Assembly: GCA_946894095.1 (NCBI GenBank)
Contig: OX335642.1
Span: 23,447,021-23,511,020, forward strand
Source: Incurvaria masculella
Taxonomy: Eukaryota > Arthropoda > Insecta > Lepidoptera > Incurvariidae
Reading direction: 5' to 3'
DNA: 64,000 nt
Position 1 is the stretch's first letter, and the number at the start of each line of letters is the position of its first letter. The position numbers were made by a program, and so were the translations under genes. The notes beneath the pieces are model-generated. The model saw only the letters and a program-made list of their open reading frames with translations, was not told the origin of the DNA and did no database searches. Positions 48,632 to 59,321 of the stretch are shown here, in pieces.

Positions 48632-49624
48632 GTAGTAAGTAATCATGATTGTTATTTAATTGAACTGAACTTGTTTCTGAATCCAGAACAAATTCCCGAT
48701 GAAGAAGTTCAAAATTCTTTAATACCGCTAGAACCGAGAACCGCTAGACTCCTTTCTCGAAACTCCATCTACATAATACATTTCAGGAATTTTTTAGAAA
48801 TTGGATCGTTTGTGTCAATGGATGAAGCACCTATTCAAGTCATCGGGAAAGCGCCAATATCATCCTGGAGAGTAAGGGACAAATATGATCTTATCATAAT
48901 ATCAATAGAAACGCACAGCATCAGAAATCACCAACAATACATTACATATCAACAATCAACCGAAGATTTAAATCAAGTCCCCGAACATGCACAAATACGA
49001 GGCTCAGCCAACGCAACGGCATTAGCATCTCTTTCTGACATCACCTTAATAAAAGACATTCAAGACAGCATGAATGTCTGTTACTTCTGTTATGTTCATC
49101 CCAAATCCATCCAAAATAATAAACAGCAACTAGATCTATTTATTGAACATCTTTATCTTCCTGAGCTAACAGAACATAAAAAAATATTAAAGATCGAAGT
49201 CCTGCAGTTATTTAATCAGCGGCGTGGTGAATTTACTATGATAATGAAGATAAAGCGAAGCTCGAGAAAAAAGATGCAATTAAAAAAGACGAGTCGAATA
49301 CTTTTACTTAACAAGCAACGAGCAAAATAAGACAAACTAACTACTAAACAGATAAATCCTCATGTTTTACAGACAATTGATACCAATATAGTTACTGAAA
49401 GAAAGCAGAAAATCAAAGATAATATGGTGACTGAAAAACCACAGAAAATGAATTGTGCCCTATCTGAAGACCTATTGATGAGTGATTGTGAAGAAGATGA
49501 AAAAAAAGCCTGCTACTTCTGCGTTCGTCAGCACCATCTCAAATGTACTGACTTTTCAGGACTTTTCAATGAGGATGTACAAGAAAAACCTTTTAAATGT
49601 AACAAGGGCTTGGTTCTGAATTAG
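48632..49624 (+). pseudogene. Transposase-like C-terminal remnant
   Basis: One frame runs from 48632 to 49624 with a single in-frame TAA at 49328-49330. There is no ATG near its start. It opens with LFLNPEQIPDEEV, which resembles the (F/L)xPxxIP(D/E)E block at the C-terminal end of pogo/jerky-like DDE transposases. It ends with an acidic stretch and a Cys cluster (CYFCVRQHHLKC). The DDE core is absent. I do not recognise the family firmly. Confidence 0.5.
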
Positions 49625-50505
49625 TGAAGTAAAATATAATGTTACATGTTGAAATTAAAATCAATATGTAATTACCTGAACATGAAAATTATTCAAATAA
49701 AGCCATGGTCGTAAACTAGAATGTGTGGTGGTCGGAAACTGAGTAATGTGGTCGTAAACTAATTTTTTGTCCCTTTTTTTCGTTTGATTTTTTAAGAAAA
49801 TAACTACTGATTCTGCACTGATTTCGTAATTTTTACTTTCAACTAAAATGACCAAACTCCCTTTATAAATACTAAAAGTCTATGTATCATAAATGAAAAC
49901 ATTTTTTATTTCAGTTTGAAGTTCGAAAAGTAAGTAACTGGTCGTAAACCGACGCACCTACCCTATAGTCTTATCATTCCGTCAAACATAATTTATTACG
50001 TACGCATATACGAAACATTTGGTCTAATTCGAACCGGACTAATTTGATTACCAGCTGGAAAATTGTTACGTTTTTGAGGCATCAAATGGTCACATTTACA
50101 AAGGGAATTATCTAATTAATACTTACCTTAGGTTATTAGTAATTTATTTAGTCCTATAAGCAAGTATTCTAATTTAAGTTTTACGTAGCGCTCATCATGC
50201 CATTGCGTAGATTTAAATAGACGAAGAGAACGGGGCGGGTAGGTAAAATATTTACTTTGAACTACATGCTCGCGTTCGTTGTTCTGTATTCACCGTAACT
50301 GGTTTTCATATTCAATTTACAAACACATTCCGCTACACATTTAATGCTAAGTTGAAATGCTATTACATAGCTATGTTTGGATTTCAGATGAATGATTTGT
50401 AAACCTGCATCAATTGTATTTTTCAACATATACTGATACTTTAAAGCATAGTTTAAGTTAGTTAATCGGTGGAATTAAATAAAAATAATTTATTTATTGT
50501 CAAAT

Positions 50506-51717
50506 ATGGCGCCAACATCTGAACAAACATTAACAACTCTAATTAGCCGCAGGGAAAGGTATTTTAGACGCCTACAGATATTGTACGATTTGTCCAAAAT
50601 TATTGAAAGTGATGAGTCCAAAGTTGACGAGTTTATCACCAGATTTGATGACGTAGAACATTTACGCTCATCGTTTGAGAACACAGTGGAGTCCATCGCT
50701 CAAATAAAGAGTCAATTAGTACCGGAATCTCCTTATAATATCCAACAAGAAATTGATTCGTTTGATACTTTATATTATGCAATTAAGTCTACTCACAAAA
50801 GGGTGCCTGGTCTGTCGAAGATTGAGTTAGCTAAACCCGAGACACTACGAGGTGACAACTCACGGCCGTGTCAGCCAAGGTTACCCAAAGTTACTCTCGT
50901 GACTTTTGACGGATCTTTGGATAAATGGATGACTTTTTATGATTCCTTTTGCAGCCTGATTCATAATAACAGTTCACTAACGAATACAGACAAGTTTTAC
51001 TACCTACCGTCTGCAGTCTCCGGTTCCGCCTTACACATCGTTCAAAGCCTACCAATTTCAAACGATAACTATGATATAGTTTTTGACGCGTTAGTGAAAA
51101 GGTTTGAAAATAAACGTGCATTGGCAACAAGCTATTTGGATAGAATATTCTCTTTGAAACCATTGGCGAGTGAGTGTTCATCGAGTTTAAATATGTTCCT
51201 TCAAACCGTTGAAGAAAGTGTTAGGGCATTGAGGACCCTTCAAATTAAAGACTTGTCAGGTTTTATTTTGTTTTTCATTGCGCAACGAAACCTCGATCCG
51301 GTTACAAGACGTCATTTCGAATTACAGGCCGATCCAAAAGAGATACCTACTTTTGACCTATTAGCGGATTTTATTGCCGCACACATTAGAGTGCTGGAAA
51401 TGTCTTCCTTGAGTGCTAAGACTCCGGTAAATAAAGCACAAAGTTGTTTAAATGTAACTCCAAGAAATATGAGTAAGGCATGCTTAGCTGCCGAGTCCAA
51501 TGGCGAATTTAATATGAACAATAAATCAGTGAAAACTCCGTGTATGTTCTGCTCTAAAACTAACCATACAATTCAAAGATGTTTCAGTTATTTAAATTTA
51601 AAACCTGCTGAAAGAATGGACCATATAATTAAATTAAATCTGTGCATGAATTGCTTGAAGGGTTCCCATACTTCTGATACATGTACGCACGACCGCTCTC
51701 ATTGCTCACTAAAGTAG
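50506..51717 (+). CDS. BEL/Pao gag-like protein
   Basis: ATG at 50506 (MAPTSEQTL) gives 403 aa. The N-terminal half has the coiled, charged start typical of Pao gag, followed by the DUF1759 region (LPKVTLVTFDGSLDKWMTFY about residue 125). C-terminal zinc knuckles are CMFCSKTNHTIQRC and CMNCLKGSHTSDTC. It stops at TAG right after HCSLK, exactly where BEL/Pao polyproteins normally run on into the protease, so the stop is probably produced by the inserted 1.6-kb block. Confidence 0.85.
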   Translation: MAPTSEQTLTTLISRRERYFRRLQILYDLSKIIESDESKVDEFITRFDDVEHLRSSFENTVESIAQIKSQLVPESPYNIQQEIDSFDTLYYAIKSTHKRVPGLSKIELAKPETLRGDNSRPCQPRLPKVTLVTFDGSLDKWMTFYDSFCSLIHNNSSLTNTDKFYYLPSAVSGSALHIVQSLPISNDNYDIVFDALVKRFENKRALATSYLDRIFSLKPLASECSSSLNMFLQTVEESVRALRTLQIKDLSGFILFFIAQRNLDPVTRRHFELQADPKEIPTFDLLADFIAAHIRVLEMSSLSAKTPVNKAQSCLNVTPRNMSKACLAAESNGEFNMNNKSVKTPCMFCSKTNHTIQRCFSYLNLKPAERMDHIIKLNLCMNCLKGSHTSDTCTHDRSHCSLK

Positions 51718-52689
51718 ACTTTGAACCCGTACCACGTGACACAAGTAGCCTGAGTGAAAGGGATCAATGTATTTTCTATGCTTGTCTTTCGATTTCGCTT
51801 CTATTGCGGCGCATGGGGACTTGCGACGGCCGATCTTTGCCGATCGTCGCCGGCGCCACCGCCCGCCGCCCGCCGCCTCTACCGCCGCGCTGCCAGCGCG
51901 TAAATACCTAACTCGCGCAGGTGTGCTCTACGAGTCGATTACCTATTCTTCAATGCAAAATGAATAGATCATGTTTTCAGCTGCACCGCCCCGCTCCCTC
52001 CGCCACCGCCTCCGCGCCGCTCAGTACCGTCGCGTAGGTAATCACGTATCATTGTAGACATTACCCCCGTTTCTTTTGGATTCTTTGTGGTGGTCAAAGA
52101 CGTATAACACTACCTACTAATTTAATGTCTTGGTGGTTAACAATTTAGATAGTAGGTATACAGAGCGTTGATAAATAGCATTCAGTACCATGTATGATTG
52201 TTTCCGGGTGAAATGGTTCAGATTACCGTTTTAACATGAACTAACAAACGTTGTGATTAAATGACATTCAATTGTAATATTTGACGATTGCAAATATTTG
52301 CATGATGTGATACCTAGCCGGTGTTGACAACTTTGCATTATTTTAATGACGCTGCTGATGTAAAAAAAAAATGTTTCTTAAAAAAATGCTTGTTTCAAAG
52401 TTAAATAAAGTCCATGCAAAACCATTTTGAATATTTTTAACAGCCATATTTACGTTCAAAATTGTCTTACAAGTCAAAAGAAAGCAAATTTTATGTAACC
52501 GTATTTCTGGCCTATTAAATAATTTATTGAGTTTTTACATATTTATAAAACCAAAAAATACCTACTATATTACTTGATTATTATGATTGACTTCTTTAAT
52601 ATTAATCACCAATATTTTCATCTTTCTTTTCCAATATTTGTTGCAATAAACTAGATGAATATGTAATTCAAAATTTCCGGAAATTGGCT

Positions 52690-52850
52690 CTTGATAAAAA
52701 AATATATCTGAGTAGGTAGGCAGCCGAAGTTTTCGAAGAAATAAGTAAAATTTAAAACATACCATACAAAAAATGTGTTTTGTGTTAAATCTCTTAAGAT
52801 GGTACGGAACCCTTCGTGTGCGAGTCCGACTCGCACTTGGCCGATTTTTC
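52690..52850 (-). repeat. Interspersed repeat A, left part
   Basis: GGTACGGAACCCTTCGTGTG and GAGTCCGACTCGCACTTGG in reverse orientation, within the gag-pol insert. Confidence 0.65.
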
Positions 52851-52859
52851 CAGTGTTAT

Positions 52860-52945
52860 GACTGCATGAACAATGATCGAAGCGAAAACGAAATATGTCC
52901 ACAGTTTTCGATCCAGTTCAATGTAGCCGTAATACATAAGGAAAA
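52860..52945 (+). mobile_element. SINE body fragment within the gag-pol insert
   Basis: ATGATCGAAGCGAAAACGAA and CGATCCAGTTCAATGTAGCC match the SINE body. Confidence 0.45.
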
Positions 52946-53319
52946 AAGCACAATTCTATGTCGATATTTCTTAATACAAAATTCAGGCAAAGGAAAGTCC
53001 AGAAAATAAGCCGCGTGAAGTTTAAATATGTCGCAATAGAAGCTCGCAAAATCACTGAAGCATTCACAGTCGGTTGAATATATTATATGTTAGGTATGTG
53101 GGTTGAATGACTGCGTTGCGTTGCGTTGCGTCGCGCCCCACTCCCAGCTGAACGTAGTTGACCGTCTTCTTCTTTCTTATAGCTTCGTCCTACTTACTAC
53201 GCCGAAAATTTCACACCCTTGCGCCTTCACCCCGCCCGCCGATCCGCCGTCGGCGCAGCGCCAGGTAACTCTCACTCTATGCTGAAATGTCCGAATTGGC
53301 GGTAAATATTGTGTGAGAT

Positions 53320-56300
53320 ATGAAAGCGGCCGTGCGTACATCAAAAATTACGTGCGCTGTGTGTGGCGGTAAGCATTCGCATACGTTACATATAGACGGC
53401 TCCTGCACGCGCGCAACCGGTCTCGTCGCACCGCCGCCGCCGCCTCCGCGGCAGCCGTCACTTCCGCGGCTTCCGAACGTAAACCAATCCGACCGATTGA
53501 CTGATTCCGATTCCAGAGATGTCGTTTCTATGAGTTGCGCTTCGAGCAACGCTACAGTTTTGCTGGGAACGGCGGTCGTTATTGTTGCAGATTTTTCGGG
53601 AACCTTTCAACCCGTCAGAGTGATAATTGATTCAGGAGCTCAATCGGGGTTCATCACTAACGCTTGCGCTCAAAGACTCGGCCTTCAAAGACGAAAATGT
53701 AATTTTAACCTATCTGGGTTAGGCGGTCAAAGAGTACGTGATTTCGGAATGATCAGTTGCACAGTGAAGCCGCGAAACTGCCTCGAACCATTATTAAAGA
53801 CGGACGCTGTCGTAGTATCTAAAATCTCAAGTGACATGCCGTCCATGTCTTTACCTGAAGGTGTCACCGAGCACTATAAACATTTATTGTTGGCCGACCC
53901 GACGTATGATCAGCCAGGAAATATTGAAATGCTGTTGGCGGGTGATTTGTTCCCCTTTATTTACCAAGGTAATAGTTTTCGTCCGGAAAAAACCGGACTT
54001 CCGGTAGCCATGAAAAGTATTTTTGGCTACGTAATCGGAGGGTCTTTGAAGCTAAGTCAGATTCACAATTCTGACGCTACCACATTATTTTCTTCGGTAA
54101 AAAATATAGACATGACTTTGCGCAGGTTTTGCGAGATCGAGGAAACACCAACAAAAATACCTGATAATCCGGAAGATCTAACGGTAGAAAATATGTTTCG
54201 TAGCGAGCACTACCGTGATGAAACTGGCAGGTATGTGACGTCATATCCATTTAAGTCGCCTAGCTCCGAATTAGGAGACTCATTTAAACAGGCTCTTATA
54301 CGTTTTCAACACTTAGAACGTAAATTATCGCGACAGCCCGATTTGAAAAAGGAATACGTACGATTTATGACAGAATATGAAGATCTCGGACACATGACTT
54401 TGCTCGGGAAACCACAGGAGGTCCATTCTGATTACATTATACCACACCATTTCATTATGAAGCCTATGAGTAGTACCTCAAAATATCGAGCAGTTTTTGA
54501 TGCCTCAGCTAAAACGACATCAAACAAAGCATTAAATGATATATTGTATACGGGACCTAAATTACAGGCAGATATAACTGACATTCTCACAAAATTTCGT
54601 TTAAAGGAGATTTGTTTTTCGAGTGACATCTCAAAAATGTATCGGCAGATACTTATTAACCCAGCGCAACGGACATTCCAACATATTTTATGGAGAAGTT
54701 CAACAGATGTTCCGATTAGTTTGTACCAATTAAATACCGTTACGTATGGTGTTGTTAGCTCGCCTTATCTCGCCATACGAACATTACATCAATTGGCAAA
54801 TGACGAGTGCGAAAATTTCCCTGATGCTTCGAAAATATTGAAGCAAGGGTTTTATATGGATGATCTGTTGTGGTCCGTCGACACTTATGAGGAAGCAATT
54901 CATCTGCAGAAAGAATTGATATCTTTGTTAAATTGTGGAGGATTTGCCTTGAGGAAATGGTGTAGTAATAGTGAGGCGTTTTTATCTACGTTACCCAAAA
55001 CACATCACGAAACGCCCATAGAATTCGATGATAATCAAAATGTAGGCATAAAAGTTTTAGGGTTGCTTTGGAAGCCAGAACTCGATTGCTTTTCATTTTT
55101 CACATCAAAGGTCGACGCCACAGCATCAAAACGAGTTATTTTATCCCAGATTGCGAAATTATTTGATCCGTTGGGTCTCGTAGCACCATGTGTATGTTTT
55201 GCCAAGTGTTTCTTGCAAAAATTGTGGAGAAAAAACATTGGTTGGGATGATGTGCTTCCATCACCTCTAAAGGATGAATGGGTTGATTTTCTATCTCATT
55301 TGCACTTACTTTCAAATATAAATCACCCACGTCACCTATTGTTATCGCACTATACACAGTGTCAGCTCATAGGGTTCTGCGATGCTTCGTCGACTGGTTA
55401 TTGTGCTGCTATTTATTTGAGAAGCTCAGATAGTTTTGGTAGTATCAGGGTTAACCTTATGTTGGCAAAATCGAAAGTTGCTCCTTTAAATACTATATCG
55501 ATCCCGAGGCTCGAACTCATGGCAGCACATTTGTTGTCTAAGTTAGTGACTTACAGTAACGAAATATTGCATGGGCACGTCAACATAGATGAGTATCTCG
55601 CGTTTACAGATTCATCTGTAGTATTATGTTGGCTAAATACATCACCATTTCAGTTAAAAACGTTTGTTGCAAACAGAATTACGAAGATCAATGATTGTAC
55701 ACCAAAACCGGAGTGGTACCACGTCAATAGCGAGAATAACCCGGCAGACATTGGCTCACGTGGAGCACAACCTGAGCAGTTATTGCTTTGCACTGAATGG
55801 TTCAATGGACCCCACTGGTTGTACGAACCAAAACACTTGTGGCCCGTCAGAACTGTTCAAACGTTCAAAACTGATAACTTTCCTGAGGCTAAATTGAACA
55901 CAACTACATTACTTGAAATATCCACTCAGATTCACACAACAGATTCCGAAAATTTTAACTTCAAGCTTTTTTTTGAGAAGTCAATAATGTCAAAATTTTC
56001 ATCGTTCATTAAACTACAACGGGTTGTTGCTTGGTGCCTCCGATTTATAAATAATTGTACACGTAAACTTCCACGCATCAGTTCAGTACCCCATTACAAA
56101 CAATCGAAGTAAATAATGCGCACCATATTCTTATAGAAATTATCCAAAGAAAGTATTTCGCAGCAGATATTGCATCTTTACGAGAAGGAAAAATTTGCAG
56201 CAACGCTTTGCGGAAATTAAACCCCTTTCTGGATCCCGTGGGTCTCCTCAGGGTGGGGGGTAGATTGACCAGGTCTGATCTACCCTACAAGACAAAACAT

Positions 56301-57460
56301 CCATTATTGCTTCCTAAAAATGCACACCTCACACGTATTCTAATCGATTACTATCATAAGGTTTACTTGCATTGTGGACCGCACACTTTACAAAGCATTT
56401 TGAGCCAAAAATATTGGATTATTTCTGCGAGGTGTGTTATAAGATCCCGATTGACTAAATGCATGACATGTTTTAAGGCAAATCCTAAATCTATTCAACC
56501 TATAATGGGAGATTTACCTCCAAGCAGGTCTCAGATAGTTCATCCCTTCCACACGGTAGGGATTGATATGAGGGGACCGTTTTCTATCAAGGATAGTGCA
56601 CGCCGAAATGCCAAAATTCACAAAGCATACCTGTGCTTATTTGTTTGTTTTGCTACAAAAGCCATTCACTTGGAAGTCGTTTCTTCGTTAACTCTCGATG
56701 CCTTCCTAGCGGCTCTTGACCGATCTGTAGCAAGACGAGGGATCGTTCACACTATAGTGTCTGATAATGCCAAAACGTTTGTTGCCGCGGCAAAGCATTT
56801 AGACGAAATATCGCTATTTCTTAAGTCTCAATGTAACGCATTGATTGAAAGTTCGTCATTTCGGAAAATTCATTGGTCATTTAATCCACCTGCAGGAAGT
56901 CACTTCGGTGGAATTTATGAAGCTGGAATAAAGGCCGCAAAGGGACATCTGAAAAAGGTTTTGGGTAGCACAGCACTGACCTTCGAAGAATTAAGCACAC
57001 TTTTGCCCGAATTGAAGCTATATTAAATTCTCGTCCTTTATGCAGTTTGTCAAATGATCCGAACGAGTTTAATGTATTGACTCCGGGTCACTTTCTTGTT
57101 GGACGTGAGCTGGTTTACGTGCCTGAGAATGATGTTGCCGACATCTCAATTAATCGTCTTACAAGGTGGCAAATTCTTCAACAGTGCACGCAGCGGTTCT
57201 GGAAGCGATGGCGTCAAGAATATTTGCATACCTTACAGCAGAGAAACAAATGGCACGCAAATTGTACAGATTTGAAGATTGACGATTTGGTTTTAATACA
57301 ATCTGACCAGACGCCACCTCAAAAGTGGTGTCTTGGTCGCGTCAAACAGCTACATCCAGGTCATGACAGTGTTGTCCGTGTTGTAACATTAAGAACGCCC
57401 ACAGGGGAATTAAAAAGACCAGTGGTCAAGTTGTGTCCACTTCCTATTAATGATCCCTAA
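53320..57460 (+). pseudogene. BEL/Pao pol, broken by two frameshifts
   Basis: Three open segments: 53320-56112, about 56100-57026, and about 57003-57460. In order: zinc knuckle CAVCGGKHSH, aspartic protease IIDSGAQSGFIT (about residue 103), reverse transcriptase with YMDDLL (about 514), RNase H FCDASSTGYCAA and TDSSVVLCWL, integrase zinc-binding HCGPHT..CMTC, catalytic GIDMRGPF, VSDNAKTF and FGGIYEAGIKAAK, then a DUF5641-like tail TRWQILQQCTQRFWKRW. Frame changes fall near 56095 and near 57003. Real decay or single-base assembly errors are both possible, since the LTRs look very young. Confidence 0.88.
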
Positions 57461-57662
57461 ATATATCAGTTTGTTCATTATATAATCCATGTTAGTTTAT
57501 AAGGTAATTTTAATTTTTTTTTCTTTATACAGTCCACTTACCTCCGAATATTGAAGCATTGTTTTATCAAACGAGTTATTTAACTCTAACTACTAACTTA
57601 GTTTTTAATTTATCTTAACAATTTTCCAGGTGGAAATCTTATGAGATTTCGGTGAGGGGTAA

Positions 57663-57974
57663 TGTTAGATACTTGCGCGTTTAAGATCTGTCATTCCTTT
57701 TCCTAAATACCTACCTACCTTCAAAAATAATATGCAATAACGTGCGCGCGCAGTCAGCCGTTAGCACTGGACAAAGTTGGGTGAAGACTCATGAAAACAG
57801 TCAATTACAAATACCTAGTGTGTACTATAATAAATAATAACAAATCTAAGGTGTATCCCTGGCCAGGGTAAGTGTTTTTAAAGGACACATCAAAAATGTA
57901 AGTGCTTACCTATTCCTAATTATAGTCTTATCATTCCGTCAAACATAATTTATTACGTACGTATATACGAAACA
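57663..57974 (+). repeat. 3' LTR of BEL/Pao, intact
   Basis: A 312-bp TG...CA repeat preceded by a purine-rich GGTGAGGGGTAA stretch. It differs from the 5' LTR at one base near 57880 (A for T) and one near 57961 (T for C). Confidence 0.92.
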
Positions 57975-58020
57975 AAATTAAAAAGAGAAGTTGCCATAAT
58001 ATTATAAAAAGATACCTTAT

Positions 58021-58140
58021 CTGGAAGAAATCACTTTGAGTGATAAGTCCGCCTTTGTGCAGTTTCTGTTCGATTAATTGTTCTGTCTATAGTTTTTTAA
58101 TGTAATTTGCACAATAAAGAATTTCTTTCTCTCTTTCTCA
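58021..58140 (+). repeat. LINE-like 3' tail, independent copy
   Basis: Shares GTGATAAGTCCGCCTTTGTG and TTGCACAATAAAGAATTTC with the tail inside the TA-flanked transposon, with several differences. It lies about 45 bp beyond the BEL element. Confidence 0.55.
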
Positions 58141-58144
58141 TTTT

Positions 58145-58415
58145 AGTTAGCGGTATGGTTAATAGCACTACATTCAAGGTATTAGCCCAACACACCTCAT
58201 TTCTAAGGAATAAGATACCATGCCAAGACCTTCTCTTTTTGAGCAACGTTACATTAAACTGGTTGGAAAACAAGGACAAAGTTTTCATTGCGGCTTTGAT
58301 CATCTTTTGATCCAATGCAATGCCCACTCCGGGAGTTTCAGTTTTAAATGGAAACTGAGCTATGGAACAGCTCGCATTCATGACGAAATGCACTTATCCA
58401 ATTCAGAATGACAAA
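58145..58415 (-). mobile_element. SINE, middle and tail
   Basis: Reverse blocks AGCCCAACACACCTCATTTC, CATGCCAAGACCTTCTC and CTCGCATTCATGACGAAATG. Follows the LINE-like tail at 58021. Confidence 0.6.
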
Positions 58416-58636
58416 GTTTCATTTCAATTTATTTATTTATTAAACTTCTGGTAGTCAAACTACACTGTCAAGTCACCATTTTTAGTATATAAGTATATAA
58501 CATAGATATATATATAAATAGATATATAATATAGTTTAGTATATAACAACTCGGATTCGTATTTTTTTCCTGACCTGCCGTTTCGATTTCTTTTGGCGAA
58601 GAAGAACCGGCAAGAAACTTCGCCAGGTTTGTCATT

Positions 58637-58684
58637 GTAGTAATCGATCAACCGTAAACTAGTTTACGGTTGATCGATTACTAC
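58637..58684. repeat. Perfect 48-bp palindrome
   Basis: GTAGTAATCGATCAACCG and its exact reverse complement meet at a central TTTACGG-mirrored CTAG. A related single arm is at 11580-11612 in reverse context (GTAGTAATCGATCAATC), flanked there and here by TGGTAGTCAAGAGTTTGCTC-type sequence. Confidence 0.85.
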
Positions 58685-59104
58685 TGCTCACAAAGAACAT
58701 TACATACACATTGGTGAAGAGCAAACTCTTGACTACCATAATGACATCTTATACTAAATTAATAGGTATTATAATCTAAATTATTCAGTTGTAAAAAGCC
58801 ATCGTAATTTTTGATACAAGGTAGATTGGTAGTTGTTGTTGTTGAAAGTAGTAGCGATTGATCTGCGGGTTCGATCAACTCTGTGAAGAACCCGCAAAGA
58901 AACTTCACTTGGTCTATAAAATATGTTTTTTTTATCCACATTTATGATATACAATACAATATGAATTAATATTTAAATGCTGCTGCCAAAATTACTTTGT
59001 TTGTGAGAACGGTCTAAGGCAAAGAACTACGAAGAATTAACAACCCACAATATGAAGTCTAAGAATAGAAATTACTTAACCAAATAACTTTAACTTCATA
59101 ATAT

Positions 59105-59190
59105 AAGTGGTGCATGAACTGGGCGGGAATCGAACCCATGACCTGTGGCATGGAATGCAAGTCCCCACGTACAACTACGAGCCTCTCAAC
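59105..59190 (-). mobile_element. SINE head only
   Basis: Reverse head with AATCGAACCCATGACCTGTG (59128-59147), which on the minus strand gives a B-box-like GGTTCGATTC. It lies just past the 3' end of MPPE1. Confidence 0.5.
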
Positions 59191-59321
59191 ATGTCCATTG
59201 TTCATTGATTGTACCCTACGACAATATCATCTCTGCGTAACACACTGGGAAAGAGTGGTGATATATGTACACTTATCCCTTCGCAATCGAGTCTATTGAA
59301 TTATACAATAATATGTTTATA

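Larger units (their letters stand above)
40226..49547 (+). repeat. Tandem direct duplication, unit 4,659 bp
   Basis: Copy 1 is 40226-44888 and copy 2 is 44885-49547, sharing the 4-bp TGTA at the junction. I saw no mismatch in the many lines compared. The unit contains the left flank and first 260 bp of the BEL LTR and most of the DNA transposon. Outside the unit, the left flank (CTCTGTA) and the right continuation (TGTACTGAC) diverge at once. Confidence 0.95.
46765..49963 (+). mobile_element. 3.2-kb TA-flanked DNA transposon inside the BEL 5' LTR
   Basis: The insertion splits CCTAAT-TA-TAGTC of the LTR, with TA repeated on both sides. Ends are GGGTAATTGCGCCGG and, reversed, GGGTAGGTGCGTCGG, with GACCAG close behind. 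At least ten TTTACGACC/GGTCGTAAA-type motifs lie inside in both orientations. It holds a decayed C-terminal transposase-like frame. TA duplication fits Tc1/mariner/pogo-type elements, but the family is an inference. Confidence 0.8.
46505..50017 (+). repeat. 5' LTR of BEL/Pao, interrupted
   Basis: LTR segments are 46505-46764 and 49966-50017, together matching the 312-bp 3' LTR. The gap is the TA-flanked transposon. A TGG occurs 2 bases after the LTR end, a place for a primer-binding site, but I could not match a tRNA. Confidence 0.9.
51718..53319. other. About 1.6-kb block inserted between gag and protease
   Basis: This block separates the last gag zinc knuckle from the pol knuckle CAVCGGKHSHTLH. 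It has very GC-rich ends (about 51830-52040 and 53100-53270), an AT-rich middle, a reverse fragment of the GGCCAAGTGCGAGTC repeat (52690-52850) and a SINE tail fragment (52860-52945). No ORF of interest and no clear target duplication were seen. Confidence 0.6.
46505..57974 (+). mobile_element. BEL/Pao LTR retrotransposon with nested insertions
   Basis: The LTRs begin TGTTAG and end GAAACA. A 5-bp target duplication AAATT flanks both sides (46500-46504 and 57975-57979). Gag (DUF1759-like, zinc knuckles) and pol (protease, RT, RNase H, integrase, DUF5641) lie in BEL/Pao order. The 5' LTR is split by a DNA transposon, and about 1.6 kb of foreign sequence separates gag from pol. The two LTRs differ at about 2 of 312 positions by eye, so insertion is recent. 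Confidence 0.93.

Noticed and set aside
50018..50040. Primer-binding site for a named tRNA
   Set aside because: TGG follows the LTR, but the next bases did not match a tRNA 3' end that I could assign.
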